Shown here: piece by piece, positions 17,175 through 25,231 of the stretch
Layout of the letters: every line of letters starts with the position of its first letter
Position numbering within the stretch: position 1 is the stretch's first letter
Source of the DNA: Candidatus Woesearchaeota archaeon
Lineage (GTDB): Archaea; Nanobdellota; Nanobdellia; Woesearchaeales; WJKL01
Direction: 5' to 3'
NCBI GenBank assembly: GCA_014729675.1
Contig: WJJM01000014.1
Coordinates: 1 to 33,247, forward strand
DNA: 33,247 nt
Made by a program: the position numbers and the translations under genes
The notes under the pieces: model-generated
Databases searched by the model: none
Told to the model about the DNA's origin: nothing
What the model saw: only the letters and a program-made list of their open reading frames with translations

Positions 17175-17190
17175 TGTTATATTGGTTAAC
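17175..17190. promoter_or_regulatory. operator-like repeat R3 (TGTTATATTGGTTAAC)
   Basis: 50 bp from R2. Confidence 0.75.
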
Positions 17191-17214
17191 CTAAAATTAT
17201 TAAATAGTCTTTAA

Positions 17215-17230
17215 TGTTATATTGGTTAAC
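17215..17230. promoter_or_regulatory. operator-like repeat R4 (TGTTATATTGGTTAAC)
   Basis: 40 bp from R3; identical to R3. Confidence 0.75.
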
Positions 17231-17242
17231 AAAAAAGATATC

Positions 17243-17938
17243 TCACTTTTCAACAGAGTATATTATCTTGTCAAGAAGAAGTATTGTACCTTTTTCAACA
17301 TCAAAAACAAAGTCATAAGTGCAGCCATTCATCCCAAAAAGAGCGCAAGTGTCGATGCATTCGTCTTTGAATTCAAGACCTTCTGTGTTCTTTACAAAAT
17401 CAACAAATACTTCTTTATCCTGTCCATGCTTTTTTTCCTCTTCAAGAAGAGCTGCAAATGCCTGGATATCTTTAGAATATTGATCCTCACATCTCTGGTC
17501 AAATTCAGGAAGAATATCTTCTCCTTTTAATGAAAATATTATGTCATCAGATGCTAAAAATGGATTGCTTTCTGTATCGCCTGTCTCTTTTACAGCAAAC
17601 CCTGTTATAGCAGAAAGGCTTGGCTTTTCCTGTTCATTGGAATATATAAGATATGATTCTTCCTCATGCTTCAGATATATGTTTACAGAGCCTTCTCCGA
17701 CTATCTTTCCAGAGACCATCATGCTTTTAATAGGAAGAGGCTGTGAGTCTTTAGAAGAAAGAGAGTATACCTGATCATCAAGAACGATTACTTCCAGATC
17801 TTCCATTGAGTAGAGTGCAGGAACATGCCCTGTCACTGAAGGCTTTGATACAAACAAGAATGTAAAAGTAAAAGAAAGGAACAAAAAAACAGCTATCACG
17901 CTTGCCTTTTCCCATCTGTTAAGACTATCTAATACCAT
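17243..17938 (-). CDS. membrane-anchored extracytoplasmic protein (231 aa)
   Basis: N-terminal TM SVIAVFLFLSFTFTFLFVSKPSVTGHV; C-terminal CIDTCALFGMNGCTYDFVFDVEKG domain. Confidence 0.82.
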   Translation of the reverse strand: MVLDSLNRWEKASVIAVFLFLSFTFTFLFVSKPSVTGHVPALYSMEDLEVIVLDDQVYSLSSKDSQPLPIKSMMVSGKIVGEGSVNIYLKHEEESYLIYSNEQEKPSLSAITGFAVKETGDTESNPFLASDDIIFSLKGEDILPEFDQRCEDQYSKDIQAFAALLEEEKKHGQDKEVFVDFVKNTEGLEFKDECIDTCALFGMNGCTYDFVFDVEKGTILLLDKIIYSVEK

Positions 17939-17939
17939 C

Positions 17940-18662
17940 TTAAAAAAACCATCTTTTTTTATCTGTATGGGGCTTTATGTTTTTTAATCTTTTGTTTATC
18001 TTATCAATATCTTTTTTCCTTGCAGATTCTTTTAGTTTTTTCTTGAGTTTGTCTATCTCTTTCTGCATAGAATCTATCTCTTTTTGCTTTGCAAAATCCT
18101 CTTTTATAGACTCCATCTCAGAAGAGAATCTTTCAAAAGAAGATTCAAGCTTTTTGCTTAATTCTTTGGATTCCCTGAACTCAACATACTGTTTCTGGAA
18201 CTCATTGAAAAGCTGCTCTGTCTTGACTGAATTTTTTTCTATATCTGCATCCAGTTTTTCCAGCTTTCTCAGCTTATCGTCCATCTTTCTGTCAAGTCTT
18301 GAGACTTTGCTGTAATCAAAATGCTGTATCTTTGATTTCATATGCTTCATCTCCTGGACAAGCGTCTCCTGTATTTTTTTTATAGAATCGAGATTAAGCT
18401 TTATGGAATGTATAGAAAGATCATTGTTCTTGAGCTTCTCTATAAAATCAGGCTTTATCGTCTCAAGAAGGGCATCTTCTTTTTTTGAGGATATCTCAAG
18501 GTCTGTCTCTTTTTTCTGAAGGTCAGAGATTGCCTGCTTAAGCCTGCCTATCTTCTCATTGATGTTGTTAAGGTAAGAGTCCTGATTGTCCTTTGCACTG
18601 TTTAGATATTCATATTTTGATTTCAGTTTTTCTATGTCCTGCAGCATCTCTTTTTTCTTCAT
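17940..18662 (-). CDS. coiled-coil protein (240 aa)
   Basis: Heptad-rich throughout, no TM; start overlaps the ATPase stop (ATGA). Confidence 0.85.
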   Translation of the reverse strand: MKKKEMLQDIEKLKSKYEYLNSAKDNQDSYLNNINEKIGRLKQAISDLQKKETDLEISSKKEDALLETIKPDFIEKLKNNDLSIHSIKLNLDSIKKIQETLVQEMKHMKSKIQHFDYSKVSRLDRKMDDKLRKLEKLDADIEKNSVKTEQLFNEFQKQYVEFRESKELSKKLESSFERFSSEMESIKEDFAKQKEIDSMQKEIDKLKKKLKESARKKDIDKINKRLKNIKPHTDKKRWFF

Positions 18663-21283
18663 GTTTTCTGATTACCTCTCTTTTCTTTGCCATATTCATC
18701 GATTATATCTGCTATATCCTGGTCTGATCTTTTATCAGAGGATGGCTGTTTTTCTGGCCTGTTGTTTTCTTCTTTAATCTTTTGAGTGGACTTGTCTCTG
18801 TCTTTTTTGTTATTTCTTCTGGAGCCTGTAGTTTTTCTTTTCTTTGAGCTGAACTTCCTGTTAACTTTGGGGATAAGGCTTTTTAAGTATATATCAGCAA
18901 CGTCAAACTTGCATTCATCTATCTGTTTTTCTGCAAGTTCAAGCTCTACCTTAAGGTCAAAGAGATTCTTTCTTCTTGAGCTCATAGAGCTGATCTTTGA
19001 CTTCAGTTCAGAGATTATCCTGCTGTAGCGGATGTATCTCTGGAGCTTCTCTTTTTCAAGACCTTCTATTGAATGGCGTACCGGCCTGAAAGCCACGAAG
19101 TAAGGCTTGCCGTTGTTATATGAACTGTTGTTGAACAATCCTGTCCCGGTAGGGGATTTATAGATTGCCCTCAATATCTCCTCTCCATACTTGTCCTTTA
19201 CTCTCTGCATATCTTCTCTGTCGTTTGTTCTCATCTGGACCTCTGTAGATATGTTTGACTCTATAGGGCCAATAAGGTCTTTTGTTACCTGAGATATCAG
19301 AACTATTCCTATGCCCCATTTTCTGAATTCCCTTACAGCCCTTTCAAGCTGAGTGTATGCTGCTTTTGAGCCTCCAAACTTAGGCAGGAGCCTATGGACT
19401 TCGTCAAAGACTAGAAGTGTCTTAAGCTTACTGTGCTCTTTAGGCTGTTTTTTGAATATGTCCTTTATAGTTGCTGAGATGAACCTGTTAAGTTCTTTTG
19501 GCTCCAGCTTGTCAAGAAGGATTATATTCAGGCTGCTGCCAAGGCTACCTATATCAAGGGGTTTTCTTGGATGTTCTATGCGATATATGCTGCTCTTGAA
19601 CTGTTTTGCATCCTGTTTTTTCATTCCAAATTCAGGATATCTCTTAAACATGTCCTTTGAGCTGCATCTTTTTGCAAATCCTGTCCATTGTGATGTAGGG
19701 TCAAACACTATCACCGAGACGCCATTGTCTACAGCTTCTTCCACTATGACCTGTGCTGCTATGGTCTTTCCGCAGCCAGTGGATCCTGATATCAAAGAGT
19801 GTGTCTTGAGATCATCCGGGTAGAGGTATGCATAACGGTCTTTTTCAGCTATCTTTCCGATAGCAAGAGAGTTCTTCCCTTTTTTAGGGAGAGATGAGCT
19901 GTCTATACTCAACGAATATCTTCTTCTCTGGGCAAGCTTGACTCTTGAAAGGATGAACACTATCCAGAGTACAGACAAGAGCAAAGCTAACAATGCAAGT
20001 ATGCCTTTTTCTATGTTAAATATCTTCTGGGCATACCATGGGACATCTACCTTGAATTTTGCAAACAAAGGTATCCTCTTTCCTTTGAATTTTGCATCTA
20101 TATTAAGGACGTATGTTCCTGTCTTAAAATTATCAGGGATGTCCAATTCCTTAGGGATTGAAAGAGCATTCTCAAGGGTTATGTTTTCCTCTTCATAGAT
20201 AACTTCGTTTTTCTGCTGGCTTAGGTTTGTTATGTCTGTAGATGCAGCTCCTGTCAGATAACCCATATAATCTGTGTCTAACCCCATGACAAGATATTTA
20301 AGGAAAACATCTTCTGGATCTTCTGTAACCAAAGGTGCTTTTCTTAGGTTAAGCTTAAATCTTAGTGTATCTCCTGGGTTTATCTTTTGGGTAAGTATAT
20401 CAACATCTATGTCTAAAGTTTCAAGTTCGGGCTTTTCAAGATTTTTTATGACCTTGAATGTAATAGGTATTTCTTTGTAGCTTGTGGAAGATATCAGCAT
20501 CAAGGAGCCATAATATTTGCCTATCGGCTTATTGGCTAATGCAAGAAAATCAAGCTCTTTTTCTCCTGGAGGGACCATTATATATTCAGAATCAAGCAAG
20601 ATAGAATCTTTTAGCTCTTTTGACAGTTCTGCCTTAAGGAATACTGTCTCATCTTCATTGTTGGAGAGGGTTATCTTTATGTTCCTGAACTCGTCCTCCT
20701 GCAGCTCTATGAAGAGGTCTTCGATATCTGCATTGAAATCGTCCTGCTGCTCAGTTATGTTTGTCAATCTTTCAATCTCAGCCTGAAGCTCTCTTATCTT
20801 TCTAGAACTGCCTCCACCTCCTCCCCCGCCTCCTGAAGAAGATGTTGAAGAAGGGCATGTTCCGCAGTCAGACTGACAGTTGGCGCATGACTCTCCTGTG
20901 TTGCAGAGATTATCTCCACAGTAAGGGGACAAGGAGATGGTTACTATTGCTGATGAAGTTGAGCCTCCATCTGAGGCAGTTATGTTTGCATAAGTTATTC
21001 CAGTGTCAGACAGAGTGGAGTTCCACTGGCCTGTTGAATTTAAAGGATGTGTAAAGTTTATTGTTATATTGTCATTGTTAGGGTCTGATACAGAATATGA
21101 TAGGTCTACTATATCTCCTGCATCTCCAGTGTAGTTGGAATATTGTATTATTGGTGCTTGATTTGATATGTTGAATGAGCCGGATGTTTTTATAGCATGG
21201 CCTGTTATCACAGTAAAAGCACTTGCAGTACCAGCCAGTATAATTATAAGTACAATATATAACAGTTTGTTTTTTGTTATCAT
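18659..21283 (-). CDS. membrane-spanning HerA/VirB4-type (DUF87-like) ATPase with N-terminal signal/TM and ~450-aa extracytoplasmic domain
   Basis: Signal LLYIVLIIILAGTASAFTVITGHAIK; Cys motif CGDNLCNTGESCANCQSDCGTC; Gly8 linker; TM GILALLALLLSVLWIVFIL; Walker A GSTGCGKT; Walker B TLLVFDEVHRLL; REFRKWGIGIVLISQVTKDL typical of HerA/VirB4-like ATPases. Confidence 0.93.
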   Translation of the reverse strand: MITKNKLLYIVLIIILAGTASAFTVITGHAIKTSGSFNISNQAPIIQYSNYTGDAGDIVDLSYSVSDPNNDNITINFTHPLNSTGQWNSTLSDTGITYANITASDGGSTSSAIVTISLSPYCGDNLCNTGESCANCQSDCGTCPSSTSSSGGGGGGGGSSRKIRELQAEIERLTNITEQQDDFNADIEDLFIELQEDEFRNIKITLSNNEDETVFLKAELSKELKDSILLDSEYIMVPPGEKELDFLALANKPIGKYYGSLMLISSTSYKEIPITFKVIKNLEKPELETLDIDVDILTQKINPGDTLRFKLNLRKAPLVTEDPEDVFLKYLVMGLDTDYMGYLTGAASTDITNLSQQKNEVIYEEENITLENALSIPKELDIPDNFKTGTYVLNIDAKFKGKRIPLFAKFKVDVPWYAQKIFNIEKGILALLALLLSVLWIVFILSRVKLAQRRRYSLSIDSSSLPKKGKNSLAIGKIAEKDRYAYLYPDDLKTHSLISGSTGCGKTIAAQVIVEEAVDNGVSVIVFDPTSQWTGFAKRCSSKDMFKRYPEFGMKKQDAKQFKSSIYRIEHPRKPLDIGSLGSSLNIILLDKLEPKELNRFISATIKDIFKKQPKEHSKLKTLLVFDEVHRLLPKFGGSKAAYTQLERAVREFRKWGIGIVLISQVTKDLIGPIESNISTEVQMRTNDREDMQRVKDKYGEEILRAIYKSPTGTGLFNNSSYNNGKPYFVAFRPVRHSIEGLEKEKLQRYIRYSRIISELKSKISSMSSRRKNLFDLKVELELAEKQIDECKFDVADIYLKSLIPKVNRKFSSKKRKTTGSRRNNKKDRDKSTQKIKEENNRPEKQPSSDKRSDQDIADIIDEYGKEKRGNQKT

Positions 21284-21426
21284 TTTTTCTTGAATTTCAG
21301 CAAAAATCCTTTTTTATGTTTTTTAAAATCTAGCTCCATGCCTTTTTCTAATTCTTCATATTCGGCAATAAGTTTAGGAATAGTAACTACTAGCTGTCCT
21401 GATGGAAGTTTTTGTATCTTTACCAT
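21280..21426 (-). CDS. AbrB/MazE-like swapped-hairpin protein (48 aa), not in the supplied ORF track
   Basis: Translated by hand: MVKIQKLPSGQLVVTIPKLIAEYEELEKGMELDFKKHKKGFLLKFKKK*; matches the AbrB pattern ...G.l.vtIPk.ia....l.kG..l.f. ; TGA overlaps ATG of the ATPase (ATGA). Confidence 0.75.
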   Translation of the reverse strand: MVKIQKLPSGQLVVTIPKLIAEYEELEKGMELDFKKHKKGFLLKFKKK

Positions 21427-21437
21427 ACTATTATTTT

Positions 21438-21457
21438 AAATATTAAATTTAATATTT
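21438..21457. promoter_or_regulatory. 20-bp perfect palindrome upstream of the AbrB-like gene
   Basis: AAATATTAAATTTAATATTT equals its reverse complement; 11 bp from the ATG. Confidence 0.55.
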
Positions 21458-21516
21458 TATTTATTAATTATTATAATATTTTATTTAATAGTATAAATAT
21501 GTTTCGATTATTGAAT

Positions 21517-21993
21517 CTAATCAAACAAGGTTCTAAAAAATCCAAATAGTCTGCTGATCAGACCTTTGCCTTTGTTGTATGCTATGAATGCTCCTGTGGG
21601 AGTTGATTCCTTCTCAGAATATTCAAATTTTACAGAGTTTTTATCTGATGTCGAGGAATCATATGCTTTGACTTCTGCTGTGTATATCCCATAATCCGAT
21701 AACTCTGTCTTGTATATGTATAATGCTTCTGTTCCAGAAGATGAATCAAGTTCAGCAGGGCTGAATTCTTTTATTATGGAACTATCTTTTGACAGCTGCA
21801 CCTCTACATCTTCTATATCCTTAAAACTGTTCTGATCAGAAACCTTTGCCTTGACTGTCAGAAGATTCCCATTTATGTCTGTTGTTACAAGTTGAACATC
21901 TATAGGAGAATTTTTTATATCTACGCTTGCTGTAGATGATATTGCTGAAACAGAAGGCATAAGCAAGATTAAGATCAAAAAAAACCTGATCAT
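21517..21993 (-). CDS. secreted Ig-like protein (158 aa) with amphipathic C-terminus
   Basis: Signal peptide FFLILILLMPSVSAIS, beta-rich body, C-terminal GLISRLFGFFRTLFD; ATGA overlap with the 197-aa gene. Confidence 0.78.
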   Translation of the reverse strand: MIRFFLILILLMPSVSAISSTASVDIKNSPIDVQLVTTDINGNLLTVKAKVSDQNSFKDIEDVEVQLSKDSSIIKEFSPAELDSSSGTEALYIYKTELSDYGIYTAEVKAYDSSTSDKNSVKFEYSEKESTPTGAFIAYNKGKGLISRLFGFFRTLFD

Positions 21994-22583
21994 TTTTTCT
22001 TTTTGGCTTTTTTAGGAGTTTTCTTTTGTTTAGTATCTATGGTTTTCTTATCAGCACTACCTTTCTTTTTCTTTATGATGTAAAGTATGATATATGCTGC
22101 TGCTATAAATGCAACTGCTATAAGGACTATCATAAAAACTGAGATAGGCTTTTCAGGTTCTACAGTCATATTTTCTCTTTCTCTTTCAAGGACAACATTC
22201 ACTGTTATCGGAAGACCGCATGTATCTTTCTTTACTGAAGTTCCTGCTGCACTTGAAGAAGGCTGGCAGGAAACGCAGAAATTCTGCACATATGTTCCTA
22301 TGTTTTTAGGAGCTGTAACTGTTCCATAAACTTCTTTTATAGAACCTGCAGAGACAATTATAGTATCTTCATCAAACTCAACATCCAAGGCAGTATCTTC
22401 TTCTATAGAAGGAATGCATTCCATATCTTCCTGACTTTCTATCGCCTGGACCTGGAACTTGAAACGCCCTGATTCTCCTTTCAGAAGATTAAGTTCTGAA
22501 GGAAGAGGATTTGTTACACCTGCAAAAGCCAGCTGTGAGAGTATTATAAGTCCTATGATGATATATATTATCTTTGTTTTCAT
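21990..22583 (-). CDS. surface protein with signal peptide, C-terminal TM and Lys-rich tail (197 aa)
   Basis: IIYIIIGLIILSQLAFAGV signal; VFMIVLIAVAFIAAAYIILYII TM; KKKKGSADKK...KKAKKKK tail; GAGGTAA SD. Confidence 0.82.
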   Translation of the reverse strand: MKTKIIYIIIGLIILSQLAFAGVTNPLPSELNLLKGESGRFKFQVQAIESQEDMECIPSIEEDTALDVEFDEDTIIVSAGSIKEVYGTVTAPKNIGTYVQNFCVSCQPSSSAAGTSVKKDTCGLPITVNVVLERERENMTVEPEKPISVFMIVLIAVAFIAAAYIILYIIKKKKGSADKKTIDTKQKKTPKKAKKKK

Positions 22584-22591
22584 CTTTACCT

Positions 22592-25159
22592 CTATGATAT
22601 TGTTATTGTTATTGTTGCATTATAAGTTCCTGCCTGAAGTCCAAAAGGCGGAGCTATATGATAGTAAGTGTCAAGAGTCTCATCTAAAGCAGGGTTATCG
22701 CATGATGATGATGAGCATACCTGAAGGCCTGAAGCAGGCTCAAATGTCCTTTGTGTTGAGTCTAGATAAACAGGAGCGATAGTGCCTGATTCTGATGAAT
22801 ATGAATTGTCATCATCTATCTGCATATCTGTTCCGTTCAATGTCCATGTATCTGTGCCTGAAGTTGGATCAGAGATATTCCATTGTATATTCAGATTGTC
22901 ATTTCCCCAATTGGTCATAGTTGCCAATGAAGTGCCGTCATTCCACTGACCAAGTGAAGGGGATCCATCTCCCAGAGTTATAATTGAAGGATAATCAACT
23001 GCTTTTACAGTTCCAAACTCCCATGAGGAACCGATCTCTGGATCTGCAAGCCTTTGACCTGCCTGGGAGGAAACATTTGCATAAATCTTATAATCTGAGT
23101 TTGGAGACTGGAAAAATTCAGGGCCATCTGTCTTGTTTGCTGAAAAAGTATAAGTACATTCAGAACCTGACCTTTCTATAGAATCAAGCTCCCAGCTGTA
23201 GTCTGCTGTTGAAGGGAAGCAAGAGCCTGTATCAAGACAAAGGTAGATATAAGCTGTGCTTGATGTATCGCAGTCATTATCTGCATCTTCTGCTGTTACT
23301 TTTACAGCGACTGCCGCATTTGAGTGTTCTATAGGTGTTAAAGCACATGAAGAGGAAGTGCAGCTTGAATATGCTCCACCATTGTCTGTCATTGAAATAT
23401 CTGTGATGTCTGGGAGAGAGTCATATAATGTTAATGTTGTGTTGTAATAATCTGAAGTTCCTCCTGTGTTTCCGTCTGTGGTCCAGATGCTTGCATAGAC
23501 TGTGTTGTTTGCATAATCTCCTGAAGGAGTTCCCCAGGGTATTGCAGAATCTACTGTCTCTCCTGCTTTGTCTGCATTGTCATTTGATTCATATGTTCCA
23601 TCTCCATAAGATGTTCCCACTCTTATATGATATGTTAGGGAATCTGCAGGCCAATGATCATCTGTTCCGTCATCTGCATCTGTAGCTGTCCATGACAGGG
23701 TTGGTGTTGGATTATGAGTTGATAAAGGGGATAATGATGAGGGTGTGGATGGGATGCTGTTTATAAGATTAAAGCTTGTATCTAATGGTGTTCCGTTTTC
23801 TGAACCATCATCAGGAGTTAATCTTAGATAATATGTTCTGCTTGTTCCTGAATGAAAAATGCCTGATACTGCACTTACATCATCTGAAGAAGATGTTGAA
23901 GAATATGCATCACAGTTGTTTGAGTCTCTTTTTCCTGAAGATGTTGCTATGCATATATGTGTTGTTACATCATCTCCATCATTGTCAAAGGTTGCCCATC
24001 TTAGATTAGGAGTTGAATCATGAGTATCTGGTGTTCCTGCTGAATCCCAGCTTGAAGCTCCGTCCTGTACTTCAAATCCTGAAATTGATGGGGCAGAATT
24101 TGTTATAGTCACTGAAGAACTGTTTACAGCAGTTCCTGCAAGACCATGCTGATCTTTTGGAGTTATCTCACAGATCCATTCTTCATCTGCAGCAGTGTTT
24201 GAAGAATCTATAGTTACAGTTGTAATGCCTCCCTGCAACACTCCGTCTTTATACCATCTGAATGTTGATGAGCCTTCTGAATCAGTATCTGAGTCAGAGA
24301 AACTATATGTGCATGTAAGATCTTGGGATGAGGATGGGGTTGAAGGTGATATCTCTACAGAGCTTGCTGATGGAGCATGATTTACATAAAATGTATGGGA
24401 ATATGAAGATGAGCATTGTCCTGGGCATGAGTTGTCATCTGGAGGGCAGTCGCAGACAAAGAAATATGCTGTATTTGATGTTGAGTCTGACTGCTGGGCA
24501 GTATATGTGCAGCTAAGAGATGAATCGTCTGAATATGTTGAATTGTGCTCGTTGCAGTATTCATCTGCTGTGCATGTTCCATCTGTATCTATAGAATTTG
24601 TACTGCATACTCTTAAATTATGAGCGTCTTCTGAATCAGTATCTGAATGAGAGGACATTGAGAAAGTTATTGTTTCTCCTACATCTTTGTCTCCGTCATT
24701 AGATGCATCTGATGTCTGGCCTGAGATAGTGGGAAGAGCATCTGTCAGTGTAAAAGAGATTGATGTGTTTGCTGTTCCGTTGGTTGTCCCATCATTTGGA
24801 ACAAGTTTAACATAATAGTTTCTTGAAGCTGTGCCCCATGTATAATCCCAGTTTGATTCTAGTTGAGTAAAAGCATACTGGGGATCTGCATCTGGACCTG
24901 TATTGACAACATCGCAGGAATCATCATCTGTATCTGCTGAGATGCATATATAAGTAGAGATAGGATCTCCGTTTACATCTGAACCTTCTGTCCATGAGAA
25001 TATCTGGGACTTGTTATGGGTTGTTTCTGGAGTCCATGAAGAAGGGGCTGGAGGAGCAGAGTTTCCCACATTAAATGTTCCTACAGGGGATTCTGTCTCA
25101 GCGATAACAATAGGAAGAATAAAAATAAACAATAAAGCTATAGTTATCTCTTTTTTCAT
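22592..25159 (-). CDS. secreted multi-FN3/Ig-like repeat protein (855 aa)
   Basis: Signal peptide ITIALLFIFILPIVIAETES; repeated NSAPxxP...HxxTPxLxW(T)xxDxDGD...YxxRLxPDDGxxNGTxxxTSFxLxNxxP units; no C-terminal TM. Confidence 0.88.
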   Translation of the reverse strand: MKKEITIALLFIFILPIVIAETESPVGTFNVGNSAPPAPSSWTPETTHNKSQIFSWTEGSDVNGDPISTYICISADTDDDSCDVVNTGPDADPQYAFTQLESNWDYTWGTASRNYYVKLVPNDGTTNGTANTSISFTLTDALPTISGQTSDASNDGDKDVGETITFSMSSHSDTDSEDAHNLRVCSTNSIDTDGTCTADEYCNEHNSTYSDDSSLSCTYTAQQSDSTSNTAYFFVCDCPPDDNSCPGQCSSSYSHTFYVNHAPSASSVEISPSTPSSSQDLTCTYSFSDSDTDSEGSSTFRWYKDGVLQGGITTVTIDSSNTAADEEWICEITPKDQHGLAGTAVNSSSVTITNSAPSISGFEVQDGASSWDSAGTPDTHDSTPNLRWATFDNDGDDVTTHICIATSSGKRDSNNCDAYSSTSSSDDVSAVSGIFHSGTSRTYYLRLTPDDGSENGTPLDTSFNLINSIPSTPSSLSPLSTHNPTPTLSWTATDADDGTDDHWPADSLTYHIRVGTSYGDGTYESNDNADKAGETVDSAIPWGTPSGDYANNTVYASIWTTDGNTGGTSDYYNTTLTLYDSLPDITDISMTDNGGAYSSCTSSSCALTPIEHSNAAVAVKVTAEDADNDCDTSSTAYIYLCLDTGSCFPSTADYSWELDSIERSGSECTYTFSANKTDGPEFFQSPNSDYKIYANVSSQAGQRLADPEIGSSWEFGTVKAVDYPSIITLGDGSPSLGQWNDGTSLATMTNWGNDNLNIQWNISDPTSGTDTWTLNGTDMQIDDDNSYSSESGTIAPVYLDSTQRTFEPASGLQVCSSSSCDNPALDETLDTYYHIAPPFGLQAGTYNATITITIS

Positions 25160-25231
25160 AATATACCCTCTTTATTTTTTGTTGATTAGGTTATTTATAT
25201 ACTTTTTGTTTTTTTTTCGGCTGCTTTTTGG

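Noticed and set aside
17085-17230. CRISPR array
   Set aside because: Repeats are 16 bp with 24/34/24-bp AT-rich gaps and lie in a promoter; no cas genes; operator array fits better.
18659-21283. Canonical HerA-NurA DNA end-resection pair
   Set aside because: No NurA nuclease, Mre11 or Rad50 beside it; the N-terminal signal, ectodomain and TM are atypical of resection HerA.
21280-21426. Complete type II toxin-antitoxin pair
   Set aside because: Only an antitoxin-like fold is present; neighbours are the ATPase and a secreted protein, with no recognisable toxin.
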